From assembly GCA_045545095.1 (NCBI GenBank), contig JAZQAG010000019.1, forward strand, positions 1 through 55,953: a stretch of 55,953 nucleotides of DNA, given 5' to 3'. The position numbers and the translations under genes were made by a program. Numbering within the stretch: position 1 is the first letter of the stretch; the number at the start of each line of letters is the position of its first letter. The stretch is from Phocaeicola_A sp045545095 (GTDB taxonomy: Bacteria > Bacteroidota > Bacteroidia > Bacteroidales > Bacteroidaceae). Below the pieces are notes generated by a model. It ran no database searches. It had not been told where the DNA came from and worked only from the letters and a program-made list of their open reading frames with translations. Below, piece after piece: positions 17,446 to 25,182 of the stretch.

Positions 17446-17477
17446 CCCATCCTAACCCTCCCCCAAGGAGAGGGAAA
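17446..17477. repeat. Dispersed repeat related to the 10349/10473 family
   Basis: CCTAACCCTCCCCCAAGGAG followed by AGGGAAA resembles the GC-rich arms around 10350-10508 and lies directly after the permease stop codon. Confidence 0.55.
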
Positions 17478-17548
17478 CTGGAATAGCCAAATCAATAAAA
17501 CCGTAAATAAATAGTAAATAGTAATTAACCAAATAGTAAATCAAACTT

Positions 17549-18223
17549 ATGATCAAGACAAACAGTATTCAGAAAGTCTTCCGTACGGAAGAAGTGGAAA
17601 CTTGGGCATTGCACAATGTGAGCCTGGAAGTGAAGGACGGTGAATTTGTGGCCATCATGGGACCTTCGGGTTGTGGCAAATCTACCTTGTTGAATATCTT
17701 GGGGCTGCTGGACAACCCCACGAACGGTACATATGAACTGCTGGGCACCAATGTGGAGGAGTTCGACGAGGGCCGCCGCACCGAGTTGCGCAAGGGTGTC
17801 ATCGGCTTTGTGTTCCAAAGTTTCAACCTCATCGAAGAGCTGAGCGTGTATGAGAACATCGAGCTGCCTCTGCTCTACATGGGTGTGCCGAAGGCGGAGC
17901 GCAAGCAGCGCGTCGAAGAGGTGATGCGGCGCATGGACATTGCCCACCGCGAGAAGCATTTCCCCAAACAACTCTCCGGCGGTCAGCAACAGCGCGTAGC
18001 CATTGCCCGTGCCGTGGTGGGCGGACCAAAGCTCATCCTTGCCGACGAGCCTACGGGTAACCTCGATTCGAAGAACGGCAACGAAGTGATGACCCTCCTC
18101 AGTCAGCTTCACAAAGAGGGCTGCACCGTGGTGATGGTGACCCACTCGCGCCACGATGCCCAATATGCCGACCGCATCGTCAACCTCTTCGACGGTCAGA
18201 TTGTAGAGGAGATGCATTTGTAA
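17549..18223 (+). CDS. ABC transporter ATP-binding protein (LolD/MacB type)
   Basis: A 224-residue ATPase with all family motifs: Walker A GPSGCGKST, Q-loop FVFQSFNLIEELSVYENIELP, signature LSGGQQQRVAIARA, Walker B LILADEPTGNLD and the H-loop VTHS. The LolD/FtsE/MacB-type Q-loop sequence shows that it serves the flanking MacB-like permeases. The spacing (108 bases from the first permease, 240 to the second) and shared strand suggest one transcription unit, but the second gap contains a large palindromic array that might change expression of the second permease. Confidence 0.95.
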   Translation: MIKTNSIQKVFRTEEVETWALHNVSLEVKDGEFVAIMGPSGCGKSTLLNILGLLDNPTNGTYELLGTNVEEFDEGRRTELRKGVIGFVFQSFNLIEELSVYENIELPLLYMGVPKAERKQRVEEVMRRMDIAHREKHFPKQLSGGQQQRVAIARAVVGGPKLILADEPTGNLDSKNGNEVMTLLSQLHKEGCTVVMVTHSRHDAQYADRIVNLFDGQIVEEMHL

Positions 18224-18248
18224 AGGAGAACATACAAGCGTAGATGCA

Positions 18249-18411
18249 GTTCCTTTCAGAGGAAATTTGTTTTCCCCAGTAGGAAACTCCCGTTCCCGCT
18301 AAGGGGAACTCTCGTTCCCAAGTAAGGAAATTGCAGTTCCCCTACGGAGAAACTTGCGTTTCCAAAGCAGGGAAACGCGAGTTTCCTAAAAACGAAATTT
18401 CAAGGAAACTG
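18249..18411. repeat. Palindromic array with 22-base period inside the ABC operon
   Basis: GTTCC-type words (GTTYCC) start at 18249, 18269, 18292, 18314, 18336, 18358 and 18381, i.e. every 20-23 bases, and each is followed after about five bases by a GGRAAC- or GRAAA-like complement. This makes at least seven imperfect hairpins in a row (for example GTTCCC-N5-GGGGAAC at 18292-18308). The units are not identical, so this is not a CRISPR array. Confidence 0.8.
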
Positions 18412-18463
18412 CAGAGTACTGAATATTAGCTGATTAGATAAATTGTTGAAAACTTAAAATTAT

Positions 18464-20842
18464 ATGCTCGAACATAACATCACCATAGCCTGGCGGAACA
18501 TACGCAAGTATCTTTCGCAAAACATCATCAGTGTGGTCGGCCTCGCGGCCAGCTTGATTTGCTTCAGTATCTGTATGCACTTTATCCGTTTCTATGGCGA
18601 AGCATACGATACCGTGGAAAATCATGAACGCATTGTTTCCATTATAGGCAAATCATCTTATAGCCTGCATTTGAATCGGGAGGAAGGAAAAAAGCTGAAA
18701 TCGCTCCAGCTGAACTCCCTCTCCGATGTATGCTCCATCTCGTGGGGATATAGAAGCGGTTATCTGGAAGGACGCACCGGCAAGGAACTGCCTTATGAAT
18801 TGACCGCAATCGAGACGGACAGTTCCTTCGCCGCACTCTATCACCCGCACATTGTGGCCGGAAGTTGGGAGCAAGTGGCCACACACCCCAATTCCATCGT
18901 GCTGACGGCTTCAGCAGCCCGCCGCATTTTTGGTTCAGAGGTGGAGGCCGTGGGACAGACGCTGAACAGGAATGAAGCGGTTTATAAAGACCAGACCTAT
19001 ACGGTGCGTGCGGTCATGGAGGACTGGGATTCACAGAAGTCTTGGGCTGTCTGTGGCAGAGAGGATGGCTTTGACCTGTTGCGGGTGAACGAGTTGGTCG
19101 GTGGCGGTACAATGCATTACTACACACGTGGCCTGTTAGCAGACGGATGCAGCGTGGATGACCTTAATCGGGAATTGCTCACCGTGTTGACCCATTTCCC
19201 CTTTATTGGAGGGTATGAGCGGGGCGACATGGTGTTGGTGGGAAACCATCAAGGTGAGGACGAAACCACCATAGGTATTGTGGCATCGTTGGTTTTTGTA
19301 AGCATCGCGCTGATTGTCTTGTTTGTCGGACTGTTCAACTTCCTGCATTTTCTGGTGGGGACAATATTGAACCGCACCCACGAATACAGCATGCGCCGCC
19401 TGTTGGGATGCCGTTGGAGGGACCTCTTCCTGATGCTGATGACCCAAATGAGCATGCTGGTGATAGCCGCCGGCTGGTTGTGCAACTATGTGCTGAGGTG
19501 GCTGGATGTAAGAGCCATTGTGCCACAAAGCGTCTTTTCACCAGACATAGACAGAAGCAAGCTCATGTGGGAAGCAGCCGAATACACCGGTTGGATATTT
19601 CTTCTTTGCACGGTCATTTGTGTGGTGTTGAGTTGGCGCATCCACCGCATCACCATCCAGCGGGGCATTGTCGGCAACACAGCCGCACCTCGCCATCACA
19701 GACGGGTGAGCCGCAACCTGCTCTTGGGCTTCCAGTTCTTCACCTGCTGGCTCTTCATCACGCTTACTGTGGCTCTCTACATGCAGGCAAACCTGATACG
19801 CAACAAGGTGTTCGAATCGCTGACGCATGACGAGAAGGAGCAGATTCTCTCCGTGTCGCTCAGTTCAGATCTGGTGTCCATTCCTTTCCAAGAGAAGCCC
19901 TTCGTATGCCAGCGGTTGGCCAACCATTCGGGGGTGAAGGAGATGATGCCGCATTCTCACCACGTATTCAACTTGTATAGTGATCATGAGTTCCTGCATA
20001 AGCAGCCGGAGGACGAAAAGTCAGCCGCCTGTCCGTGGATAGAGAATGTTCCGCTGAACTACTTTGAATTCATGAACATCGAATTGGTGCGTGGCAGTTT
20101 CCCCAAGAAGGAGGGTGAAGTGGCCGTTGATGTGAATTTTGCTTCCCTTTTTGATGAGGACATCATTGGCAAGACTTTCTATCGCAAAGAGCCCTCTATG
20201 GCTTACAGGGTGACTGCCATCGTGGGCAATAACATTTCTTATAATGGAGGAAGTCACACCAATCCCGAAACAGTTTATACTGTGGACGAGCATCAGATAA
20301 TGGTCAGCCGGGTCTATCTGAAGTGTCATCCCGGTCAGGTGGAGGCGGTGCGCGAACATGTGCTGGCTGAGCTTCGCGAGATTTTCCCCGAGAGTGTGGA
20401 GCCGGAAATCTCTACATTGAAAGATGATATTGAAAGTTTTCACAAAAGTAAGATAGAAATACAGAAGACGCTCCAGTTCATCTCCATTGTCAGTCTGGCC
20501 ATCACACTGTTGGGTGTCTATTCGGCCATCACCATCGACACCGAGCGCCGCCGTCGCGAGGTGGCCATCCGCAAAGTGTTCGGTGCCCGCTTCGGCAATA
20601 TCCTGTGGATGTTCGGCCGGCGTTACTTCTGGTTGCTTGTCATTCCGGCCCTGATTGCTTTCCCGATAGACTTCTTGGTGCTGGATATGATGAGAAGCAG
20701 TTCAAAGGTGTTCATCAACATCGGCCCGCTCTTCTGGTTGGGCATCTTCTTCTGCGTAGCCCTTCTGGTGGTACTCACCATCCTATGGCGCATCCTGATG
20801 GTGGCCCGCACTCATCCGGCAGACGAGATTGCGAAGAGTTAA
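18464..20842 (+). CDS. ABC transporter permease, MacB/FtsX type (second)
   Basis: A 792-residue paralogue of the first permease, with the same plan: MLEHNITIAWRNIRKYLSQN followed by an N-terminal helix, a periplasmic domain, an FtsX unit (about 265-375, with YSMRRLLGCRWRDLFLML), a fourth helix near 415-440, a second periplasmic domain and a C-terminal FtsX unit starting REVAIRKVFGARFGNILWMF. The two permeases probably form a heterodimer with two copies of the single ATPase. Its stop codon overlaps that of ybaK by four bases on the other strand, so no terminator separates the convergent genes. Confidence 0.92.
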   Translation: MLEHNITIAWRNIRKYLSQNIISVVGLAASLICFSICMHFIRFYGEAYDTVENHERIVSIIGKSSYSLHLNREEGKKLKSLQLNSLSDVCSISWGYRSGYLEGRTGKELPYELTAIETDSSFAALYHPHIVAGSWEQVATHPNSIVLTASAARRIFGSEVEAVGQTLNRNEAVYKDQTYTVRAVMEDWDSQKSWAVCGREDGFDLLRVNELVGGGTMHYYTRGLLADGCSVDDLNRELLTVLTHFPFIGGYERGDMVLVGNHQGEDETTIGIVASLVFVSIALIVLFVGLFNFLHFLVGTILNRTHEYSMRRLLGCRWRDLFLMLMTQMSMLVIAAGWLCNYVLRWLDVRAIVPQSVFSPDIDRSKLMWEAAEYTGWIFLLCTVICVVLSWRIHRITIQRGIVGNTAAPRHHRRVSRNLLLGFQFFTCWLFITLTVALYMQANLIRNKVFESLTHDEKEQILSVSLSSDLVSIPFQEKPFVCQRLANHSGVKEMMPHSHHVFNLYSDHEFLHKQPEDEKSAACPWIENVPLNYFEFMNIELVRGSFPKKEGEVAVDVNFASLFDEDIIGKTFYRKEPSMAYRVTAIVGNNISYNGGSHTNPETVYTVDEHQIMVSRVYLKCHPGQVEAVREHVLAELREIFPESVEPEISTLKDDIESFHKSKIEIQKTLQFISIVSLAITLLGVYSAITIDTERRRREVAIRKVFGARFGNILWMFGRRYFWLLVIPALIAFPIDFLVLDMMRSSSKVFINIGPLFWLGIFFCVALLVVLTILWRILMVARTHPADEIAKS

Positions 20843-21327
20843 AACAACTCACACGGTGTGGCTTGTGCGGCGCGGATGAGGTCGGCAGGAGCGAGTTTCA
20901 TCTGCAGGCCGCGCACACCGGCAGAGACATATATATAAGGAAAGTCGAGCGCCGTGCGGTGGATATAGGTGGGGAAATGCTTTTTCATTCCTATGGGCGA
21001 GCATCCGCCACGGATGTATCCGGTGAGGGGAAGCAACTCCTTCATGGGGATGAGGTCACACTTCTTGTTACCGCTCACCTTGGCGGCCATCTTGAGGTCA
21101 ACCTCATCGCCACCAGGGATGACGCAGACGAAGTGTCCCGTCTTGTCGCCATGAAGCACCAAGGTCTTGAACACCTGTTCGATATTCTCGCCTAACTGGG
21201 CCACAATATGGTGGGCACTGAGGTCGCTCTCGTCCACCTCGTAGGGAATAAGTTCATAGGCGATCTTCGCCTTGTCCATCAGGCGGGCCACATTGGTCTT
21301 TTGGATTTTATCTTTTTCTTTGGACAT
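20839..21327 (-). CDS. ybaK: YbaK/EbsC family Cys-tRNA(Pro) deacylase
   Basis: A 162-residue cytoplasmic protein of the YbaK/ProX editing family, which hydrolyses Cys-tRNA(Pro) and related misacylated tRNAs. Marks are the central KTLVLHGDKTGHFVCVIPGGDEVDLK and the conserved GYIRGGCSPIGMKKHFPTYI, which forms the substrate pocket with the GGxSP loop. Length is typical. It is the last gene of the minus-strand group after uvrA, separated by the 9-base array at 21341-21439. proS, whose errors YbaK corrects, is encoded elsewhere in the window (43346-44836). Confidence 0.93.
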   Translation of the reverse strand: MSKEKDKIQKTNVARLMDKAKIAYELIPYEVDESDLSAHHIVAQLGENIEQVFKTLVLHGDKTGHFVCVIPGGDEVDLKMAAKVSGNKKCDLIPMKELLPLTGYIRGGCSPIGMKKHFPTYIHRTALDFPYIYVSAGVRGLQMKLAPADLIRAAQATPCELF

Positions 21328-21340
21328 AGGTTGTTATTTT

Positions 21341-21439
21341 TTAATAAAGACTCTAAGGACTCTAAAGTCCCTAAAGACATTAAGGACCTTAAAGACCCTA
21401 AAGAATTTAAAGACACTAAGGAATTTAGGGACTTTAATT
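21341..21439. repeat. Eleven-unit 9-bp tandem array at the 3' end of uvrA
   Basis: Eleven 9-base units in unbroken register, consensus ACNCTAARG, with 1-4 changes per unit. The array runs from about 13 bases before the ybaK start to exactly the first base of the uvrA stop codon. Confidence 0.85.
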
Positions 21440-24285
21440 TAAAGGCCCAATTCTTCTCGGAGGAACTTGGGTGTATAGCCTTTCTCGGAGCGGGCAACCT
21501 CTTCGGGAGTGCCGCTGGAAAGGAGCACTCCGCCACCCCGTCCGCCTTCGGGCCCCATGTCGATGATATGGTCGGCCATCTTGATGACATCGAGGTTATG
21601 CTCGATGACAATGACCGTGTTTCCCTTATCCACCAGCCGGTTGAGCACGTTCAAGAGTACGCGGATGTCTTCGAAATGAAGCCCCGTAGTGGGTTCGTCG
21701 AGGATGTAGAGGGTCTTTCCAGTGTCGCGCTTGGAAAGTTCGGTGGCCAACTTGACACGCTGGCTCTCTCCACCCGAAAGGGTTGTGGAGGGTTGTCCCA
21801 ACTTGACGTACCCAAGACCTACGTCCTGAAGCACCTTTATCTTGGAGAGGATATTGGGTACATTCTCGAAAAACTCCACGGCCTGGTTGATGGTCATATC
21901 CAGCACATCGGCAATGGACTTGCCCTTGTAGCGCACCTCCAATGTCTCGCGATTGTAGCGCTTGCCATGGCACACTTCGCAAGGTACCATCACATCGGGA
22001 AGGAAGTTCATCTCGATGGTCTTGTATCCGTTTCCACTACAAGCCTCGCACCGTCCGCCACTGATGTTGAACGAGAAACGACCGGGCTTGTATCCACGAA
22101 TCTTTGCTTCGGGAAGTCCGACGAAGAGGTTGCGGATATCGGCAAACACATTGGTGTAGGTGGCCGGATTGGAGCGCGGTGTGCGTCCGATGGGCGATTG
22201 GTCCACATCCACCACCTTATCTATATACTCCAATCCCTCGATGGAGTCATAGGGCAAGGGGTCTTTGAGTGAACGGTAAAACTTTTGGGAGAGTATGGGG
22301 TGAAGAGTTTCGTTGATAAGGGTGGATTTTCCGCTACCCGACACACCCGTCACACAGATGAGTTTGCCTAAAGGAAATTCCGCGTCCACCTGCTTTAAAT
22401 TATTTCCCCGTGCTCCGCGAATAATGAGGCTCTTTCCGTTGCCTTTCCTCCGCTCTGCGGGTACTTCGATTTTCAGTTTTCCATTGAGGTAGTTGGAGGT
22501 CAGAGTGTCCTGTTTCAGCATCTCCTCAGGAGTACCTTGGAAGACCACTTCGCCACCCAAACGTCCGGCACGGGGTCCCATATCGACCACCCAATCGGCG
22601 GCCAGCATCATGTCCTTGTCATGCTCCACCACAATGACGGAGTTTCCCAAATCGCGCAAAGCGGAGAGGGAGTTTATCAACCGAAGGTTGTCCCGTTGAT
22701 GAAGACCTATGCTCGGTTCATCAAGGATATAGAGCACATTGACCAGTTGCGAACCAATCTGAGTGGCCAGACGGATACGCTGGCTTTCGCCTCCCGAAAG
22801 GGTCATCGAAGCACGATTGAGCGAAAGGTAGTCAAGCCCTACATCGAGCAGGAATTTGAGACGGGTGCGTATTTCCTTCAATATCTCCGTAGCAATGGTG
22901 CGCTGCTTGTCCGAGAGGTACTCCTCCACCCCATTGAGCCACTCGTAGAGTTCGCTGATATCCATTTCGGCCAGCTCCATGATGTTCTTATCGTGGAAGC
23001 GATAGCTGAGTGCTTCGCGATTGAGACGCTGGCCATGACATTCGGGGCAGACGGCCGTACGGGCAAACTGCTCTGCCCACTTCTGTTCGGTAGCACTGGC
23101 ATCCTGCTCTTGAAGCATCTGTATATACTTCACCAATCCGTCGAAAGTGACAAAATAATCCGAGCTGGTATGTATAAGGCTTGCCTTGATGCGCAAGCGG
23201 TCATCCGAGCCATTGAGGATTTCATCAATGGCTTCGTCGGGCAACTGGCTGACGGGAGTCTTCAGGTTTGCCTCATACTTCTCAAGCAAAGCCTCTATCT
23301 GGAAGAATATCATGGTAGCCTTGTACTTGCCCAAAGGGGCAATGGCACCTTCGTGGATAGAGAGTGAACGGTCGGGGATGACCTTATCGACATCAATCAG
23401 ACTCACAACTCCAAGCCCCTTGCATCGGGGACAGGCTCCTTGTGGCGAATTGAAAGAGAAATTATGAGGTGCAGGTTCACGATAGGCCAATCCGGTGACA
23501 GGGCACATCAACCGCTTGCTATAGTGGCGCACTTCGTCCGTATCGGCATCCAGTATCAGCATCAGGCCATCGCCTTGTTGCATAGCCGTGGCCACACTCT
23601 GGTGCAGGCGATTGTCGTCCTGATTGCTCACCTTCATCTTATCAATGACAATCTCTATATCATGATTCCTATAACGATCTACCCGCAAACCCGGCAACAC
23701 CTCTTTAACCTCGCCATCCACACGGGCATAGAGATAACCTTTGCGACGAATCTGTTCGAACAACTCCTTGTAATGTCCCTTACGGCTACGTACGACGGGA
23801 GCCAATATCATGATGCGGCGTCCTTCGTACTGGTTATGGATGAGTTCAAAAATCTGTTCTTCGGTATATTTCACCATCCGTTCGCCCGAAAGATAAGAAT
23901 AAGCATCAGATGCACGGGCATATAGCAAACGCAGATAGTCAAACACTTCAGTAGTAGTGCCTACCGTAGAGCGCGGATTCTTGTTGGTAGTCTTCTGCTC
24001 GATGGAGATAACAGGGCTGAGTCCTGTTATCTTATCGACATCAGGTCGCTCCATCCCTCCCAAGAAGTTACGCGCATAGGCAGAGAATGTTTCGATATAG
24101 CGTCGTTGGCCTTCGGCAAAAATGGTATCAAAGGCCAGCGATGACTTGCCGCTTCCACTCAATCCCGTGATAACGGCCAGTTTGTTACGGGGTATCTCCA
24201 CATCCACATTCTTCAGGTTGTGTACGCGGGCTCCCCAGACATTTATTTTTTCTTCTTCGTTCAGTGTTTCTATATCTTTATTCAT
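21439..24285 (-). CDS. uvrA: Excinuclease ABC subunit A (UvrA)
   Basis: A 948-residue DNA damage sensor of nucleotide excision repair; it loads UvrB at lesions as a dimer. Two ABC ATPase modules are visible: first Walker A GLSGSGKSSLAF (39-50) and signature LSGGESQRIRLATQ; second Walker A GVSGSGKSTLINE and signature LSGGESQRVKLATE. Zinc-finger cysteine pairs are present (CPRCKGLG, CPECHGQR, CEACSGNGY with CEVCHGKRY), as is the UvrB-interaction region after the first Walker A. Length is usual. It follows the T9SS-tail gene by 26 bases and is likely co-transcribed with it. Confidence 0.98.
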   Translation of the reverse strand: MNKDIETLNEEEKINVWGARVHNLKNVDVEIPRNKLAVITGLSGSGKSSLAFDTIFAEGQRRYIETFSAYARNFLGGMERPDVDKITGLSPVISIEQKTTNKNPRSTVGTTTEVFDYLRLLYARASDAYSYLSGERMVKYTEEQIFELIHNQYEGRRIMILAPVVRSRKGHYKELFEQIRRKGYLYARVDGEVKEVLPGLRVDRYRNHDIEIVIDKMKVSNQDDNRLHQSVATAMQQGDGLMLILDADTDEVRHYSKRLMCPVTGLAYREPAPHNFSFNSPQGACPRCKGLGVVSLIDVDKVIPDRSLSIHEGAIAPLGKYKATMIFFQIEALLEKYEANLKTPVSQLPDEAIDEILNGSDDRLRIKASLIHTSSDYFVTFDGLVKYIQMLQEQDASATEQKWAEQFARTAVCPECHGQRLNREALSYRFHDKNIMELAEMDISELYEWLNGVEEYLSDKQRTIATEILKEIRTRLKFLLDVGLDYLSLNRASMTLSGGESQRIRLATQIGSQLVNVLYILDEPSIGLHQRDNLRLINSLSALRDLGNSVIVVEHDKDMMLAADWVVDMGPRAGRLGGEVVFQGTPEEMLKQDTLTSNYLNGKLKIEVPAERRKGNGKSLIIRGARGNNLKQVDAEFPLGKLICVTGVSGSGKSTLINETLHPILSQKFYRSLKDPLPYDSIEGLEYIDKVVDVDQSPIGRTPRSNPATYTNVFADIRNLFVGLPEAKIRGYKPGRFSFNISGGRCEACSGNGYKTIEMNFLPDVMVPCEVCHGKRYNRETLEVRYKGKSIADVLDMTINQAVEFFENVPNILSKIKVLQDVGLGYVKLGQPSTTLSGGESQRVKLATELSKRDTGKTLYILDEPTTGLHFEDIRVLLNVLNRLVDKGNTVIVIEHNLDVIKMADHIIDMGPEGGRGGGVLLSSGTPEEVARSEKGYTPKFLREELGL

Positions 24286-24311
24286 TTTCCCTCTTGGTCA
24301 TAAAGCATATA

Positions 24312-25031
24312 TCAATGCACATTGGAAATCTCGCCATTCAAGCCACGGAGGATATTGATATCTTGTTTGATATCATATCTGATGCCATCGGATCCTTTGG
24401 CCTTTATCACAATAAAATAGACTCCATCCTTGACGGGTGAACCGTTGAAAGTTCCGTCCCATCCTTTATCTATATCCGCAAAGCGCCATTCATAGATACG
24501 TTGCCCCCAGCGATTGAAAATATAAGCTTCGAACTCAACTAAAGACTTGTAAGTGACCATAAAGACATCGTTCACCCCATCATTGTTAGGCGAGAATGCA
24601 TTGGGCACTTTCAATGAAGACTCACTGATGACAATAGATATAGGGTCTGACTCTTCTTCCAACTCAATATTATCCTCCAAATTCACATAAGTGATTTTCA
24701 ACTTGACACCAAAAGCACCGGATTCATAGAAAGTGTACTCTGTATCAGGTTCAAAACGTCGGAGTAAAGGAGTAGAAGGAGCATCGGCCGGATAGATGAC
24801 CCACTCGTAAGCATAGGTATATCCCTCCTTCTCTTCTGCATTGGCATTGAAAGACATTTTCAGAGGAGCCGAAGCGGTATAACTCTCCGTCGGGGAAAGG
24901 GTAATTGTCTCATCAGGTATTGCTCCATTCTCTTCAAGAACTGTACCTGTAGGGGAAGCCACTTGTGCCTGAACTGAGAAGCAACAAAACCAACTCAAAA
25001 ACAATAAAACAAAAGATGTATTACGTACCAT
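24312..25031 (-). CDS. Secreted protein with T9SS type B (gliding-motility-associated) C-terminal domain
   Basis: A 239-residue protein with an N-terminal signal peptide (to about AQA at residue 24), a short beta-sandwich-like region (about 30-135), and the C-terminal CHU_C/type B sorting domain: VPNAFSPNNDGVNDVF (about 145-160), YIFNRWGQRIYEW, WDGTFNGSPVKDGVYFIVIKA. In organisms with a type 9 secretion system this domain directs export and surface attachment. Gut Bacteroidaceae usually lack the full T9SS, and no T9SS gene is in this window, so whether the tail still acts as a signal is unknown. It is the first gene before uvrA. Confidence 0.9.
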   Translation of the reverse strand: MVRNTSFVLLFLSWFCCFSVQAQVASPTGTVLEENGAIPDETITLSPTESYTASAPLKMSFNANAEEKEGYTYAYEWVIYPADAPSTPLLRRFEPDTEYTFYESGAFGVKLKITYVNLEDNIELEEESDPISIVISESSLKVPNAFSPNNDGVNDVFMVTYKSLVEFEAYIFNRWGQRIYEWRFADIDKGWDGTFNGSPVKDGVYFIVIKAKGSDGIRYDIKQDINILRGLNGEISNVH

Positions 25032-25061
25032 AAAAATCTATTTTACTTTTGAATCATTCTG

Positions 25062-25069
25062 CAAAAATA
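25062..25069 (-). promoter_or_regulatory. -7 element of the T9SS-tail/uvrA transcript
   Basis: TATTTTTG on the minus strand, 31 bases before the start codon at 25031. A -33 box is not obvious. Confidence 0.5.
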
Positions 25070-25155
25070 GTGTTTCCACCCGAAATAACCGATGAAAATG
25101 GATAATAATATTTGCTAAAGGCGGTCATTTCGTATAAAGAGAAGATATTTTTTTG

Positions 25156-25163
25156 TACTTTTG
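25156..25163 (+). promoter_or_regulatory. -7 element of the LysM/PBP gene
   Basis: TACTTTTG, 20 bases before ATG 25183. It overlaps the codons of a longer frame from a TTG at 25153 and therefore rules that start out. Confidence 0.55.
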
Positions 25164-25182
25164 CCCCATTATTAGATGTAAA

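Noticed and set aside
18249..18411. Possible CRISPR array
   Set aside because: The units differ from each other, spacers are only a few bases, and there are no cas genes.
21208..22272. A plus-strand frame reading through the 9-bp array with a KDSKDLKDPKE-like repeat peptide
   Set aside because: The peptide is only the translation of the 9-bp repeat, and the rest is antisense to uvrA and ybaK.
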